Assembly: GCA_025331445.1 (NCBI GenBank)
Contig: JAIWNE010000095.1
Location: 62,001 to 126,000 of the forward strand
Source of the DNA: Blakeslea trispora
Lineage: Eukaryota > Mucoromycota > Mucoromycetes > Mucorales > Choanephoraceae
Length of the DNA stretch: 64,000 bases
Reading direction: 5' to 3'
Shown in pieces: positions 12,941-25,537 of the stretch. The notes under the pieces are model-generated. The model did no database searches. It had not been told where the DNA came from and saw only the letters and a program-made list of their open reading frames with translations. Both the position numbers and the translations under genes were made by a program. Position 1 is the first letter of the stretch; the number at the start of each line of letters is the position of its first letter.

Positions 12941-13300
12941 ATGGCTCCTAAGGAAACTGCTGCTGGTAAGGCCCCCGCCAAGGTTAAGTCTGCTGATGGC
13001 AAGAAGAAGAAGGTCTCTCGTCGTGAAACCTACTCCTCTTACATCTACAAGGTCTTGAAGCAAGTTCACCCCGATACTGGTATCTCCAACAAGGCCATGT
13101 CCATCTTGAACTCTTTCGTCAACGATATCTTTGAACGTATTGCCTCTGAAGCCTCCAAGTTGGCTGCCTACAACAAGCGTTCCACCATCTCTTCTCGTGA
13201 AATTCAAACTGCTGTTCGTCTTATTCTCCCTGGTGAACTTGCCAAGCACGCCGTCTCTGAAGGTACCAAGGCTGTTACCAAGTACACTAGCTCCAAATAA
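12941..13300 (+). CDS. Histone H2B
   Basis: Core histone of 119 aa, intronless. The basic N-tail [16 protein letters not shown] is followed by the fold region [21 protein letters not shown] and the C-terminal helix with [17 protein letters not shown]. That helix contains the conserved ubiquitin-acceptor lysine context (AVTKYTS). It is paired divergently with H2A. As with H4, the stop codon is directly followed by GCAAAT. The window therefore carries a complete set of core histones within 5.3 kb; no H1 is seen. Confidence 0.99.
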   Translation: MAPKETAAGKAPAKVKSADGKKKKVSRRETYSSYIYKVLKQVHPDTGISNKAMSILNSFVNDIFERIASEASKLAAYNKRSTISSREIQTAVRLILPGELAKHAVSEGTKAVTKYTSSK

Positions 13301-14579
13301 GCAAATTCACGTTGTTCTCAGCTGCTTAAATTGAAATGAAGAGATAGAAAAAGAAAGAGCAAGTCAATTGATATTCCCCCCCCCCTTCACCTTTTTTTTT
13401 TACATGATTTCTTAATCCATCTTATATATACATTCTTATTGAATTTGGGTTTATGTTTTTCTATATCTTCATTTCAACTTTTGCTATTATTTATCTTCCC
13501 CTCTTTGTATGTACAGAAAGCTCAATAATATATTGATATCCTTTTTATAATTAAAGTTCGAAAATAAACATTGTTTAATGTATATAAAAAGCATAAGGAT
13601 TGTTATACGTGTCGGTTGCAATTATACGTGTTTGTGGAACTCGAGAGTAAAAAAAAATCAAATCCAGCATGAAAGTTGACATAAAGTTCAGCAGGCTAAT
13701 GAAAAAGCAACTTCTTCAACTGTAAAAAAGCTATGATCAACGGCTGATTACGAATTTATATAAGCAGGTTGAGAAGTAAACAGAATTGTTTGATAAATAC
13801 CATTATGTCAAGCAAAGTAGAAGGGGGAAAGCTAGTCTCGCAAGAACCGACGACACAAAAGGACAACATCTAATAGTAATATGACAAGATACACTAAAGC
13901 AGATGGAGCGTATTTCTTCAAGGATACAGATAAGCATAATTTTCCAAGCACGAAATTAGTTAGTAAGAGAGCAAGTATAATGCTAGACAAAATGATGTAT
14001 AATGAAGGTAACACATATTGATTCTTATATTTAATGACTCTTCGGATCCAAACACAATGATCTTAATTGCAAGTACACCTGTTTTGCTATTCGTTTTTTT
14101 GGTTGTTGTTTTTTTTTGCATAAAAACATTTCTTATTTTATTGTTCACATTTACTTTCAATATAGCTGTCTTTGCCAGCTTGCATTCTACTAAATCCTTC
14201 ATTCTATTGCATTCAATCAACCTGTTTTATTTTGCTTTCTTTTTGTTCAACCATCTATCTGAATATACACTTTTTTTTTCTGGGGAACCTCTCATCCTTG
14301 ACGCTTGTAGTCAGGCTTTTTTTTTGGGTTATGTTTATCATTCTTGTCTGATTTGAGTTGATTTTCATATCTTGCTTATCTCCATAATGCGAAAAGATCT
14401 GTTTCTTGTTCTACATATGTAATTGGTGTTGTATAAAGCATCTTTTTGTTATTTCTTGACACTTATTTACACTACTGTATCCGACTGAATTCTGTTCATC
14501 AATCCTATTTCTTATAGAATAGTTGTTTGTATTTAAAGTATTTCGATATCTGAATTGGCCTTCTTCGATTCCTAGAATC
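13301..14579. other. Gene-poor region after H2B
   Basis: Contains the H2B 3' UTR with a C8 run near 13377 and AATAAA-like signals, followed by AT-rich DNA. Open frames near 13832-14356 on both strands are low in information and overlap each other. I find no supported gene. Confidence 0.4.
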
Positions 14580-16330
14580 AAGCAACTTTTAACCTGGTGC
14601 TCGCTATGCATAGCCTTGTTGAATCTAAGTTCTGTTATGTTTCTGCAAGTCGTTACAAGATTACTGTTATAACTAACATATTGTAACCAGTTTTTGTTTA
14701 GTTGCTGTCAAATGTTATATTCAATTTTCTTTGCCTTGCCACCTATACTTCAATTTATCTCAATACTCCTTTTACTTTAATGCAGCTGTTCTGGTTAAAC
14801 TTACCGCTTAGCTTGGTACCCGATTTCAATCTCTATTATCGTCCATTTACAAGTCAATTAGTAGCATCTTATTAACTCTACGTTGGCTGATTATTATTGA
14901 TATAGTAGTTATCGTAGACATCTAGATTAGAATAGTGTAAAGAAATTATTATTATTTTTTCCTAACAAAAGTCAATTTATATCTATTTTATACCTTCTTT
15001 ATGTTCTTGCCTCTATCAGAATCAATATCGCATACCAAGGCTTGTTATCTCTGTTTCTACTATTCTATAAGGACTCCTGTATTAATTTGCCCATCACATT
15101 GTATTCTATCGCTTTTACTCTAGTTCACCGCATCCATCTCTCTATTTATCTTCATTCTCACATCTCGGGTATCAGACTCCTTCCCATTTAAGTCTATCGC
15201 CTTTCTTCTCTTTTTGCTCTTGATATAGTAGAACAAGTCAAAGCCTGATGCTCATTTTATCAAATCGCTCTTATTTGTACTGTTTCGCACAGGAATTCTC
15301 CAAGTACTCGATTATTCTCTGACTTCTTTTTGCTTCTCTGAATCCAAACATGCGCTTCCGATTCAGTGTCTGCTTCATCCAACAGATCGCTCTGATCACC
15401 TATCACATATAAATCCTTCTTTGACTTTCCGTTTTATATTATTACAATGTGTACCAATGATATATATACATGATGATGCATTACTTTGGCTGTCAAAACA
15501 GTTGTACAAGTTCAACATGACTTCCTTTTAGAACAGTCTCTAATCTCTTTGATAACTTTTTCTTCAACAAACAACTTTCACTTATCGTACCCTTATGTAC
15601 TTTGGGTTGCTACAACATACATCCCCATTTTATATTGTCTAGAGTTCCCTTAATACCATATTGCATCGTTGTACTCTTATATCTCACATTTGCTTCTCTT
15701 TTATATTTTACGGCTCGTCAACTAAACAACATGGCGCTTATTACGAACAGTCCTGCTGCTATTGCTCTATCACATTGTTACGCGCAGGAATTTTCCTAGT
15801 ACTCAATCATTTTTTGGCTGCTTTGAATCCAACTCTATATTTCATAATTGGTATTTTACTCATTTGACAGCTCCCCTTGATCTCTTATTACATACGACCT
15901 TATTAGAATCATTCTCTAACTTTCCATATTATAATGAATAGAACTTTTAGACATGCATTAATAATCCTTACATGATGAATCAATAAGTTGACTGTTTAAA
16001 TTATTAGTTTGCAAGTCCAACATGACTTCTTTTAGAATAGTATATAAACTCTTTAATCTTCTCTTATTAATAAACTTAATTAATATCTCTCTTATTTACT
16101 TTACGCTTGGTTGTAGTTTGACATATCCTAATTCCACATATTGTTATTAGTTCCCTTGATACTTATTACAGATCATTGTATTCATTTATTACGTCTCTTC
16201 TTTTATATTACTTTATTCTCTAGTCGGACGACTTAAAACCTGGTGCTCATTACTTATAACCTTTCTGCCTAATTGCTCTGTTATATCTATTTGTTCTCTT
16301 TCTCAAGTTACTGCAAAAACTATCCTTTGT
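14580..16330. repeat. Degenerate direct repeats, ~0.5 kb period
   Basis: Pyrimidine-rich, gene-free DNA in which diverged blocks recur in the same order. A CCTGGTGCTC...ATA-like block appears near 14591, 15241, 15726 and 16236. A CAGGAATT(C/T)TCC(A/T)AGTACTC block appears near 15288 and 15782. An AACATGACTTC(C)TTTTAGAA block appears near 15511 and 16018. Spacing between units is about 485-650 bp. This fits an old tandem array or a nested transposon family that has drifted heavily. No protein remains. Confidence 0.6.
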
Positions 16331-16374
16331 CCTATAACAACCGAGTCAACCGTGTTGACATGTAACTTTAAAAG

Positions 16375-16387
16375 AAAAAATTAAAAA
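16375..16387 (-). terminator. Pol III terminator of tRNA-Gly
   Basis: Immediately downstream of the tRNA on the minus strand are runs of five and six T (plus-strand A runs at 16383-16387 and 16375-16380). This is the usual RNA polymerase III termination signal. Confidence 0.75.
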
Positions 16388-16391
16388 GATT

Positions 16392-16461
16392 GCGCGGTCG
16401 GGGAATCGAACCCCGGCCCTTCGCGTGGCAGGCGAAGATTATACCACTTAACCAACCGCGC
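16392..16461 (-). tRNA. tRNA-Gly (GCC)
   Basis: A 70-nt intronless tRNA. The acceptor stem pairs GCGCGGT with ACCGCGC. The D-arm is short (GTTA/TAAT). The anticodon arm is TTCGC-CTGCCAC-GCGAA with anticodon GCC, which decodes GGC and GGU. The T-arm is CGGGG-TTCGATT-CCCCG. CCA is not encoded, as expected for a nuclear tRNA gene. Internal A and B box sequences are present as part of the D and T arms. Confidence 0.97.
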
Positions 16462-17220
16462 TTCGATATTATTTTAAAATAAGCACACAAACATAACACA
16501 TGTATAAATTGTCCGGCCCGGACTTTTACCGAACATACCGGAAAGTTCTTATATACACCTCATGCATTGCGAAGAGAATTATCAAAGGTTTGATTTTGAC
16601 AGGTCATTTTATCTATATCTCCTTGTGCGATAATTGAAAAAAAGGGTTTGAAAAGATAACCGGTTTAGAGAATACAATTAAAAGAACAACATAGAACTGA
16701 ACTAAGAAGAATAATCAGCGATGATTTATCAATCGACAATTAGTAACCAGCAGTATCTTTTTCGAAATCAATAACTTCACATCAAAACACTGTAAACGTA
16801 TTATTGGAGGTCCTGTCGAGACATTTTATTTTCAATCACTGAAAAGCATAATATATGGCTCAAAAACAGATCGTATTTACCGTGCTACAACAATAACATC
16901 TATATTTCATCAGAAATTGAGATACCATTTATTGAATTTTTACTAGGAATCGCAGTCGGGTCAAAAAACTGACTCGACTCGACTTCGTTTTTCTAAGTAA
17001 AAGGGTTTATTTAGTGTCTTTTTCAAACATGACATGTGCATGTTCAGTAAATTTCTAATGTGTTGTAAATTTATTAAGTAAGAATAAAATAAAAAAAACT
17101 ATGAATCAAAAAAATAAAAAAAAAAGCAATAAGAAATATGAACAGAGTATATAGAAAAGACAATTGTATATGCATTCAAGCAAAGTATAGAAGCGGCTTA
17201 TGTGATTAACAAAAAAAAAA
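16462..17220. other. Spacer between tRNA and hAT relic
   Basis: AT-rich DNA with no coding potential. Around 16952-16990 there is a CAGTCGGGTC start followed by a GACTCGACTCGACT block, which resembles a hAT terminal/subterminal sequence and may mark the 3' boundary of the element at 17221-19396. I could not find its inverted partner beyond 19400. Confidence 0.35.
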
Positions 17221-19396
17221 CTAGATCTTGCGCTGGTGTTGTATATCTTGAGACCAGTAACTTGACAGGACTAATATCTTGGTTGTTTTTGCCCCAAGCT
17301 TAGATCTTACGATGGTAGTGATGCGCTTCGCTCGGGAAAAGAGGCACTCACAAGGTGTTGATGTAGCGGGTATTGAGAGATATTTCTCTGCCATTGCTGA
17401 AAGAGCAGGATGTTTTCCACCTTTAATTTTCGGTAACGAGTAGGTCTTCCAGATCTGCAAAATGTTTGAATCAAGATTGTCTAATTTTGCATGAATGTCA
17501 TTTGATGGCAATAAACCTTCTTCTATTTTTTCTTCACTTTCTTCTTTTCATTTTTTCCCCTTAAATCTTTAAGAAAGCGTTGGACTTCAGCATCTGCCAT
17601 ACAGTCACTGACAGTCTCCTCTGTTTTACCTTTGGTATCAGCTGCAATTACCGATGAAGGTTTTTGTACAGGTCCCTCTTGTACATACTGGTCCAACTCA
17701 TCAATCGACAGCGCGTTTGCAAAAGACGCTTGGGCTATCTTTCGTATCATCGAACCAAAGAGTTTTTTGCTTTGCTGAGGAGCTATGTTTGATTGTATTT
17801 GTACTTGGTCTGCTCTGGAGCTGATACTGCTATCATTCTTAAAGCTTCTCAGCCATTCTTGTTTGACCAAAAACTCACAGTGAGTGCCGAAATCGACCCA
17901 ACCACCATCGATATTCCTCAAGCCAAACTTTACTGTCGGATCCATTGCTGTTGCAATAGAATAGACGCTTGTATTGTCTGTGTCAGTGCAATATTTGATT
18001 AGCTTCTTTCGTGCTTCAAAAGTACCGATCAGTACTCTTTTTGTAAGGATGTCGAAGTGTTCGTTGTCTAAGGATGATTCCATTCGTTCAACAATATCTT
18101 CAACTGACAAAGGATGATTGGAGGCTGAAGGGTAGTATTCTACTAATACACTGTCTAAATGATCAAGAAGTTTGTTGTACAAAATGATAGCTTTGTTGAC
18201 GGTAGGATATCTATAAGATCGAAAATGGTTTGTTTAGCAATACATTCAGTAGCCTGATTGTTATATCTATTTTTACCTTTGAGCAGACGCCCAGCGAGTA
18301 GCTTGCTCAAAGGGATCCAGGAGTTGAAGAGTTTTCTCAAAATAGGTTACCTCTTCGTCATTCAATTCAAATTGGGTTATACCAGCGTTTTGAGGGGGCC
18401 CTTGCACAGGTTCGGTTGTATGCGGATTTCATCTTCAATCCAACGCCTATCATTTGTTTTGTTGAATTCCAACGAGTGCGCACATCGACTATGAGTTTCT
18501 GTTACTTGAGACTCAGAACGTCACAAGCTTCTTCATACAATCGACCTAAGTTGTGTGAAGCTCTTGATAGATGACAACTTAGCAAAAAGATAAACAGAGG
18601 AGAAGAAAATACATAGTCACATACCTTATTTTGACGATGCCTTTTCTTAACTTGATGACAGGATTGAACAGAAAAGCATTGGAGGAATCAGCATCAATCG
18701 ACTCTGCAACGTTGTAAGAACTAGTATCGCTATTGGGAGCTTCGACTTTTATCCCTTTTTTGAGCAGCTGCTGACAACTGAGATTGATGATATGACCAAT
18801 GCAAGATATCCAGTTTTCTTGCCTATCGAATTCACCACAGGTCAGCTTGCTTATTTCATCCATGTTGAATCCATTGTCAGTAGTAATACAGAAGAGTTTT
18901 TTGTCAATTTGGTAGTCTTTTAGTACCTTCATGAAGACTTCAGCAAGATATTCACCTAATAATACCATGTTAACAGGGGTTCACGTGTAGAATGTTATAA
19001 CAACTTACCAGTATGTTTGCTCTTTAGCTCTTCAAAACCAATAATCACTTATATAGGCTCCCAGTTTGAGTGGATGAAATGGGCAATAACTCCAAGAAAA
19101 TCCACTTCAGATGTCGAGGCCCAAACATCACAGGCGACAATTATTTTCTTGCTATCATGATAGTATTGCTCGGTATCTCTTTTTAAAGTATTTGTTGATA
19201 CCATTTGAACATCTTTTTTGCTTGTAGTTTCTCTACACATTCGTAACAAGTTTCGGAATTCCTTACTCTCAACAAAGGCAAATGGCAAGGAGTGTGCTAC
19301 TGTCAACTCTACTACAGCTTTTCTAATATCATCTCTGGTAACCGAGTACCTACCAAATACGCTTGCACCAGTGGATGTTGTAGAAACCAAAAGCAC
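17221..19396 (-). pseudogene. Degenerate hAT-family transposase
   Basis: Minus-strand remains of a hAT transposase in several frames. In order they are: CDVWASTSEVDFLGVIAHFI (RNase H-like start, ~19090-19140); HTG-GEYLAEVFMKVLKDYQIDKK across an intron with good GTAAGT...TTAG signals; TTDNGFNMDEI; the family motif DVRTRWNST (~18460); LDPFEQATRWASAQ (~18300); and the C-terminal dimerisation block LSIPATSTPCECLFSRAKRI (~17330-17390). Breaks include an in-frame TAA after NWEPI (~19050), frameshifts near 18380-18500, and a slip in an A-rich lysine stretch near 17530. An N-terminal BED finger is not found. Family assignment is secure; the element is inactive as read. Confidence 0.85.
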
Positions 19397-21230
19397 CTTT
19401 GGTTTCTTCAGAACTGATTACAATTTCAAAGGTACAAAAAAAGTTGGATGTATTGATTTGGACAGTATTTTGTTGGAGAAATAATACTAGGCAAGGCTAT
19501 CTGCCACTAATTATGGGGTTGTAGTCATTGCTGAAACTGTACCTTTAGCTCTGCGTAAGTTTGATGCACCATCTCCACTTGCATGAAACACACACAATAT
19601 CAGCATTTGAAATTCATACGTTTTTTCTCTTTGCGTATTTTTCTTGTCTTTTATGTTATTAGTTTAATGATTCTTTTCTTCAGACAAACCTAGTTCCTCT
19701 CAGCTCTTTGAGAACAAAGGCACCCCTTGCCTCACAGTTTGCCAGATTGAACGTAGTATTATCCTTTAAATCCTAATCGCTTAGGCATCTTATCTTTTAA
19801 GGTTGCCAGGAGCATAGTATCATCTTTTTAGATTTCATCCTCGCTCTTCTTTGCTTAATGATTTTTCCATTAAGTCTTCCCAATGCAAGCACCTATGTAT
19901 TTGAAATGGCGTATTGCTTTGGTATCTAAATCTACCTTTGCAACTTATGGAAGTGAAAGCAAAACATGCATCATACCTTCATAAAATGAAATAAAGGGCA
20001 ACTCAAAGCAATATTGATACAACCAAGAAAGGCTTTTTGAGACTTTTGATTATATGTCAAAAAATCGTAGTACAAGATGCTGCTGTTTATATATATTTGA
20101 CCCATTGTAACAGCTTGTTGACTTTCAACGGCAAAATCTTTTCTTGTGCTCTGTTCAAGGCTTTTGAGCAAGACATCGCCACTGCTATCAGTAATTCTTT
20201 CCTCGACAGACTGCAAGCATATGATAATGCTATGTCTGAGATGGTACACAAGAACAGAGAGCTATCCAACCGAATTGGAATGTTAAGCAACAAAGTCGTC
20301 CGTAGTCAGCAGAAACAGTCAGAAGAATTGCGAGAAATAAAGGGGGCAAGTAGTCAACAGAACGCAAATAAAAACAGCTTAGTGCAGCACATTATTATAC
20401 ACTAAGAGACGCTAATGCTTCAACATCAGTGCTTAACCCCAAAGCTAGATCTTTTGATGGCGTTCAAGATTGCTACTGGCTTGGTCTAGTCATCCCTTTT
20501 AAACAACCATACTTTTTCTAATGTTTCTGTCCCTTCTCTTCCTTCGACATCTTCCATCGTCTAAGCACCTTCCTTTATGCCAATTAATATACTTTCCCTT
20601 AATCAAGATTTAGCCGTTCCTTCGATTCAACCTGTTCCTGTCATTTCAAGTCACAACAACAAGGCTTGCCACTCTTCTACACCTCTACCAAAGAAAAAAA
20701 AGGGAAGATGGGTCAGCTACAAGTCTCAGGGCTCTAATCAACTTGCACATATGCTTTTTGCTTTCATAGAAAAATATTAAAATTCATGCAATTTGGACAA
20801 TCAAATGTTTCTTCTTGTTATAGATATATATGCTTTGATAACTATACTATAAAATAAAAAAAAAGAGAGAGAAAGATAGAAAAAACAGTTATAGAAATAG
20901 CAAAATAACATCGAGTGATTCAAGGCTACGTAGCCCTTCTTTCTCTGAAATGCTTAGCATGGAGCTGAAGAACTTCACTTCATGAAGTCAAACATGTAGA
21001 CTTTCTTTCCCTCTCCTCAATTTTTTTCTTACCTTGCGGGGCTCAGTACAGATTTTAGTCTTACTATATTAAAAAAGTCTACTTTGGTTTATAGGTGAAA
21101 TATTATTTAATAAGATATATGTATATATATTTGTGTGTGTGTGTTCAGTTTTGGGTGAGGAGAAATAAGCTTTTTTTTTGTTTCAGAATTTATGTATGTA
21201 TATGTATATATGTATATATATGATACTTCC
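19397..21230. other. Accessory spacer, no supported gene
   Basis: The region upstream of the hAT relic. An open frame at 20037-20405 encodes a possible coiled coil in its second half (RLQAYDNAMSEMVHKNRELS...) but has no recognised family and an implausible start; it may be transposon debris. A weak ~65-bp direct similarity (GCCAG...ATAGTAT(T/C)ATC) occurs near 19740 and 19803. A TG/TA dinucleotide-rich stretch lies at 21115-21220, next to the Ssd1 gene 3' end. Confidence 0.35.
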
Positions 21231-24200
21231 TTAAGCATAAGGATTAGCAGCAAATACTCTGATCAAAGGAGGTGTTCTGACCATCTCAATAGTAAGCATG
21301 ACCCTGATCTTATCCAAAGCCTTAATTGTTTGAGAAGATTGCTCTGAACTGTAACCTGTACTTGCTGATAAGCGAGAACTGATGATGGATGCTCTCTTGC
21401 TGGCTGATTTCTTTCCAGGTGTTGAAGTGGTAGAGCTAGGAACAATACCGGCTCTAGAAGCAGCAAGAGCAATAGCCTCAAATTGCTTGTCGTTTTCAAG
21501 ACTGTTTGTGGTCGTCTTTACCAAGGGAGTGGATTGTGATGACTCAGGGAACGACGATAACAACTCTTCTTCTTCGTATTCATCATCGGAAAGGCTCCAT
21601 GGCTGTTGTTCACCAGTTGAAGGAACAACGCCCTTCTTCCAAAACATGGTCAATGCTCGCTCGAAGGGATCAAATTGGGGTTTATACATTGGCAAGTTGG
21701 CCAAATGGATACGTCTTTCCATACCAAATTCAGGCAATGAGACATCAAAGTATTCTTCTGTAACTGCAATGACTCGTGCCTCACTGTATACTGTGGTTGT
21801 TAAGGGTGTATTGGTTGTCACCGCTTGGTGTGGTTGAGAACCGTCCTGTGTATGTACAAGATAAAGGGCGAGCGATAATAATTTTGCTTGTTCACGAGCA
21901 GCTAAACTAGCTTCTTTCTTCACATTACAATGCTGAGCTAATTTTTGAACGGTGTCACGATCCAAGAAAAAGTGTTTTTCTAAATAGTGTAACTCATTAA
22001 GCATTATACTATATATAGTAAATACGTGTATTTTTTGTGCTATCTTACCTCCATTTAATGCGGCTTCCAGTTGACGATGGACAATAATATCAGCATATCG
22101 TCGAAGAGGGGATGTAAAATGAGTGAAAAGAGGTACACCAGAAGAGAAATGGAAATATTTTGAGATATCAAAGGTACCAGTACAAAAGTACTTGGGTGGT
22201 TGCATTGTCTTGAGAACCAAGATAGATACCAGATGACGAAGTTCTTCATCCTTGATTTCTTGAATAGATTTCTGAATGCTGATGGCATCAGTAATGTTTA
22301 ATTCTACACCCAAGAAGCGAGAGGCATAATCTTTGAGCTCATGCTAAAAAAGAGACAGAGGTCTTGTTAGTAAACATGCATGAATTTGCATTCGCGACAT
22401 ACAATCTTTCGGCTATCAGGAGGAGCTTGTCGGCGCAACAGAGCTTGCTCTGGGTATTGACTAGATATTTTTTGAGCAACACATTTGTTTGCTAAGAAAG
22501 CAAACTCTTTAACAATCTTTAGAATGTCAGGTCGTGTGTCTGTAATTGTGACTTGTGTTGGTTGATTGGGATTGTCAAAGACTAAAGTTTGCTTTGTCAA
22601 AGACATGGCATCCTTGGTATAACGTACTGAATGAAGAGCACAAGCAAGGCTGTAGAGCATGCGAACATCATTGTTGATTTCCTGACTGTATCTACTATCA
22701 TCGTTACCCTGAACAATTTCTTGTGCATCATCAAAAGTCAACTGGGCACTCGATCTAAAAAAAGAAAATTAAAGTTGAGTCAATTCGATTGGGTGCTATG
22801 AGACGAGGCTTATAATACTTTACTTAACAACTGTCTTTCCAAACCAAGTATCAAGAAGCATACCATCCGAACTGAGCTTCCAGATGACAGAGAATGCAGG
22901 TCTAAAGGACATGTTAATAGTTTAATATTTGACTGATTCTCTCTGTTTTTTTGGATTTTTCTCCTGATTTTGAATACATACTTTGATTGGTCAACGTTAA
23001 AGTTGGCAACGTCAGATAGCTCACTGGGAATAATAGGTACCATCTTTTGATCAAGACACACACTGACAGCTCTTGCTCTTGCCTCTTTGTCCAAAGGTGA
23101 AGCTGGTTTAATGAAATAAGCGACATCAGAGACGTGTACGCCAACTTCATAGGTATCGTCACCCAAACGCACAATAGAAAGACCGTCTTCAAATATAGTA
23201 CTTCCTGCTGGATCAATGGTAATCATACGATGCTCAGGATCCAGAGTCAAGTCACGACGGCTGCCATCTTCAGGTGGTGTGAATTGGAAAGGGCTTGGTG
23301 GAACACACTCCATGACAGCCTCTGAAAAAGGTGTGTGTGTTACATTAGAATCAGCTAAAATGGCTTTGATTTGAACCTCCAAATCAGTAATAGCACCTAG
23401 TTCTTTTTCTAAAGTTCCAAAAGGATGCAACGAAGTGATAGGCCAACGCTTGATTGAACCAACAAAAAGGCGGTTTTTGTATTCTTCATTCTTTTCAACA
23501 AAGTCATGGGGCACTTGTTCAATAGGGATAGCGATCAAAGGTACACGCTTGTCTGTTGCCTTAAACCAGACAATGCGAGGGACTTCTTTTTTGGTACCCG
23601 TTTCTTCTTCTTCTTGCTGTTGCAGGGCAGCCCGCTTATTGTTAGGTCTCATCAGAGTCAATGTACCTGAAAAGACTTGGTTTTGAGCACGTTCCAATAT
23701 AGCAACAACAACACCAGCGTACTTGGGCTTGACAACATCAATTTCATCATCACCACCAAAAATAATCTCATTTTCGTCCTCTTCATCAGGCAAACGGACT
23801 TTGGGTTGACCGTTGTTTCTAACCAATTTAGCATCTTCTTTTTCTTGCTTTTCTCGGATGACTTTCTCAACGTTAACAAGACGAACAGCGACAACGTCAC
23901 CTTCTAAAGCACGATTACGGTCACGAGAACCACAAATGTAAATATCGCAGCCATCCAACTCATCGCAAGTGACATAAGCATCACTACGGTTGCGCTTGTT
24001 AACACGCAAGATACCACGTACAAGCTGTCTGGCTCGGAACAAAGGGGTCAAGGCAGAGAAAGGCAAATGAGCAATGAATAGAGGTCTGCGCTGATGAGGG
24101 TTAGCATCATCACGGGAGAAGTTGACACGGGTAGGTGTGAAAGGAACAAGGTTGAATGAGGATCGGTTACTAGTAGAGCCGCTGTTGGATGAGGTGCCTA

Positions 24201-25007
24201 AGAACACATTGTATTCAGATATTTGTTCCAAAGCTTCTGCTTGGTTATCTTATTTGACTTACTGTTTCTCCATTCATCAAAGTTGCGAGAAGAACGATGT
24301 GCGGATTTTCTGTTTTCAGAACCACCCAAAGATAGACTCAATGATTTGCTGTTCATTGAAGTTCTCTTATTCACATGGTCAGACAGGAAAGACTCACCAT
24401 TCTCATTGAGGACAGGTAACTGCTGATGCGAAACACGCTTCTTTGCATTGATATCGTCACGTCTGTTAAAAGTACCCATCAACTTGGCTTCTGCTTCTGC
24501 TAAAGCAGCTTCTCTTGAAACAAAGCTATTGTCATCTACAGGAGGTGCAGGACTGATGATTGGAGGTAGAGTCTTTAAAGTATTGATCATGTCTTGTAAA
24601 GAATCTACCGTCATTTCTTCCTTCAAAGTATGCAAACCAACAAAACTTCTACGGTTTTTGTTACCATTATTGCTATAATGACCACTGCTACTGAGAGAAT
24701 TAGTTGATTTTGAAGGGGATACCACAATCTCAGAGTTGGCGGTGGAACGAGATCGATGATGGCGTGGAGTAGGCATCAAAGAAACCGGCTGTCTGTTTCT
24801 TCCACTGTTATCAAATTGATGAGAACTCAGGCCATGAAAGGTACGACGCTTATCCGAAAAACTCCTGGTTGGAGTAACCATCTGTAACAATCTTTAAATT
24901 CTCTCTCCCTCTCTCTTTACCAGCAAAGCAGTTCTTACCTCGGGACCATCAAACAAGCCTCTAGTGCTTTCAGGTGCCGTTTGTTGTTCTAACGTCTCAT
25001 GATTCAT
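21231..25007 (-). CDS. SSD1: Ssd1-type RNase II-fold RNA-binding protein
   Basis: Homologue of yeast Ssd1 / S. pombe Sts5, a cytoplasmic mRNA-binding translational regulator controlled by the Ndr/LATS kinase Cbk1/Orb6. Seven exons on the minus strand (25007-24939, 24881-24263, 24197-22982, 22901-22824, 22754-22403, 22343-22049, 21979-21231) give 1125 aa. The N-terminal ~300 residues are disordered and Ser/Arg rich, with HRSRS and KRRTFHG-like basic-Ser sites suited to Ndr kinases. Cold-shock-like domains follow from ~residue 260 (RARQLVRGILRVNKRNRSDAYV). The RNB domain begins near DPEHRMITIDPAG and includes FTSPLRRYADIIVHRQL. The active-site segment reads DPAGSTIFEDGLS instead of the acidic D-x(5)-D-x-DD pattern of active RNase II, so the fold is probably catalytically dead, as known for yeast Ssd1. 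Confidence 0.92.
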
Positions 25008-25537
25008 TTAGAGAAAAAAAAAAAGTAGTTATTTAAGAGAAAAAAAAAAGGTGAGAAAAAAGAGCGAAAGAAAAGAAAGGAAAGGATAAGGTTTGGAAAA
25101 GAAAAAGAGAAGGAAAAGAAAAAAGAGACAAAAAAACTGTATTAAACACCTAGGAAAGTAGTACACACAAAGAAGTTTTTTTTTTGTTTGATCTCATTCG
25201 CCATGCAATAAGAATGGAGTCTGAATTAGAAAAAAGATTGCTTCATTTGTTAAAGTACAAAGCCAAAGAAAGATCTGACCAAATAAGGAAAACTTTGGGT
25301 CTAAGCATGACTGACCAGCCTCAAGTACTATCAGCTTTGTTCTATTGGCTAGAATCCCAAGAGTGTAACAAACAAATTCGACTGATATGATACAATAGCT
25401 TTTAGTACAATGCTTCCAACAAGTAATGCAACAGCCAATCAAAATCAATGTCACCGTGTTACCATAATTCTTGCCACTAAGAGTATAAATAGAGAGTGAG
25501 GGCATTTCTTTTGTTTTTCAATACTTTACAATTTAAC
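25008..25537. other. Ssd1 promoter side and element leader
   Basis: Begins with purine-rich runs upstream of the Ssd1-type gene. A short open frame at 25184-25390 is not convincing. A GTATAAATA box near 25484 lies about 50 bp before the ATG of the transposase relic at 25538, so that element may retain its own promoter. Confidence 0.4.

Noticed and set aside
13832..14356. Overlapping membrane-like frames after H2B
   Set aside because: Both strands are open, T-rich composition mimics membrane segments, and no motif is present.
20037..20405. 122-aa frame with coiled-coil half
   Set aside because: The first half is not protein-like and no start or promoter fits; kept only as possible transposon debris.
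25184..25390. 68-aa frame upstream of the transposase relic
   Set aside because: No recognised family and its start lies in an A/T-rich leader; nothing supports expression.
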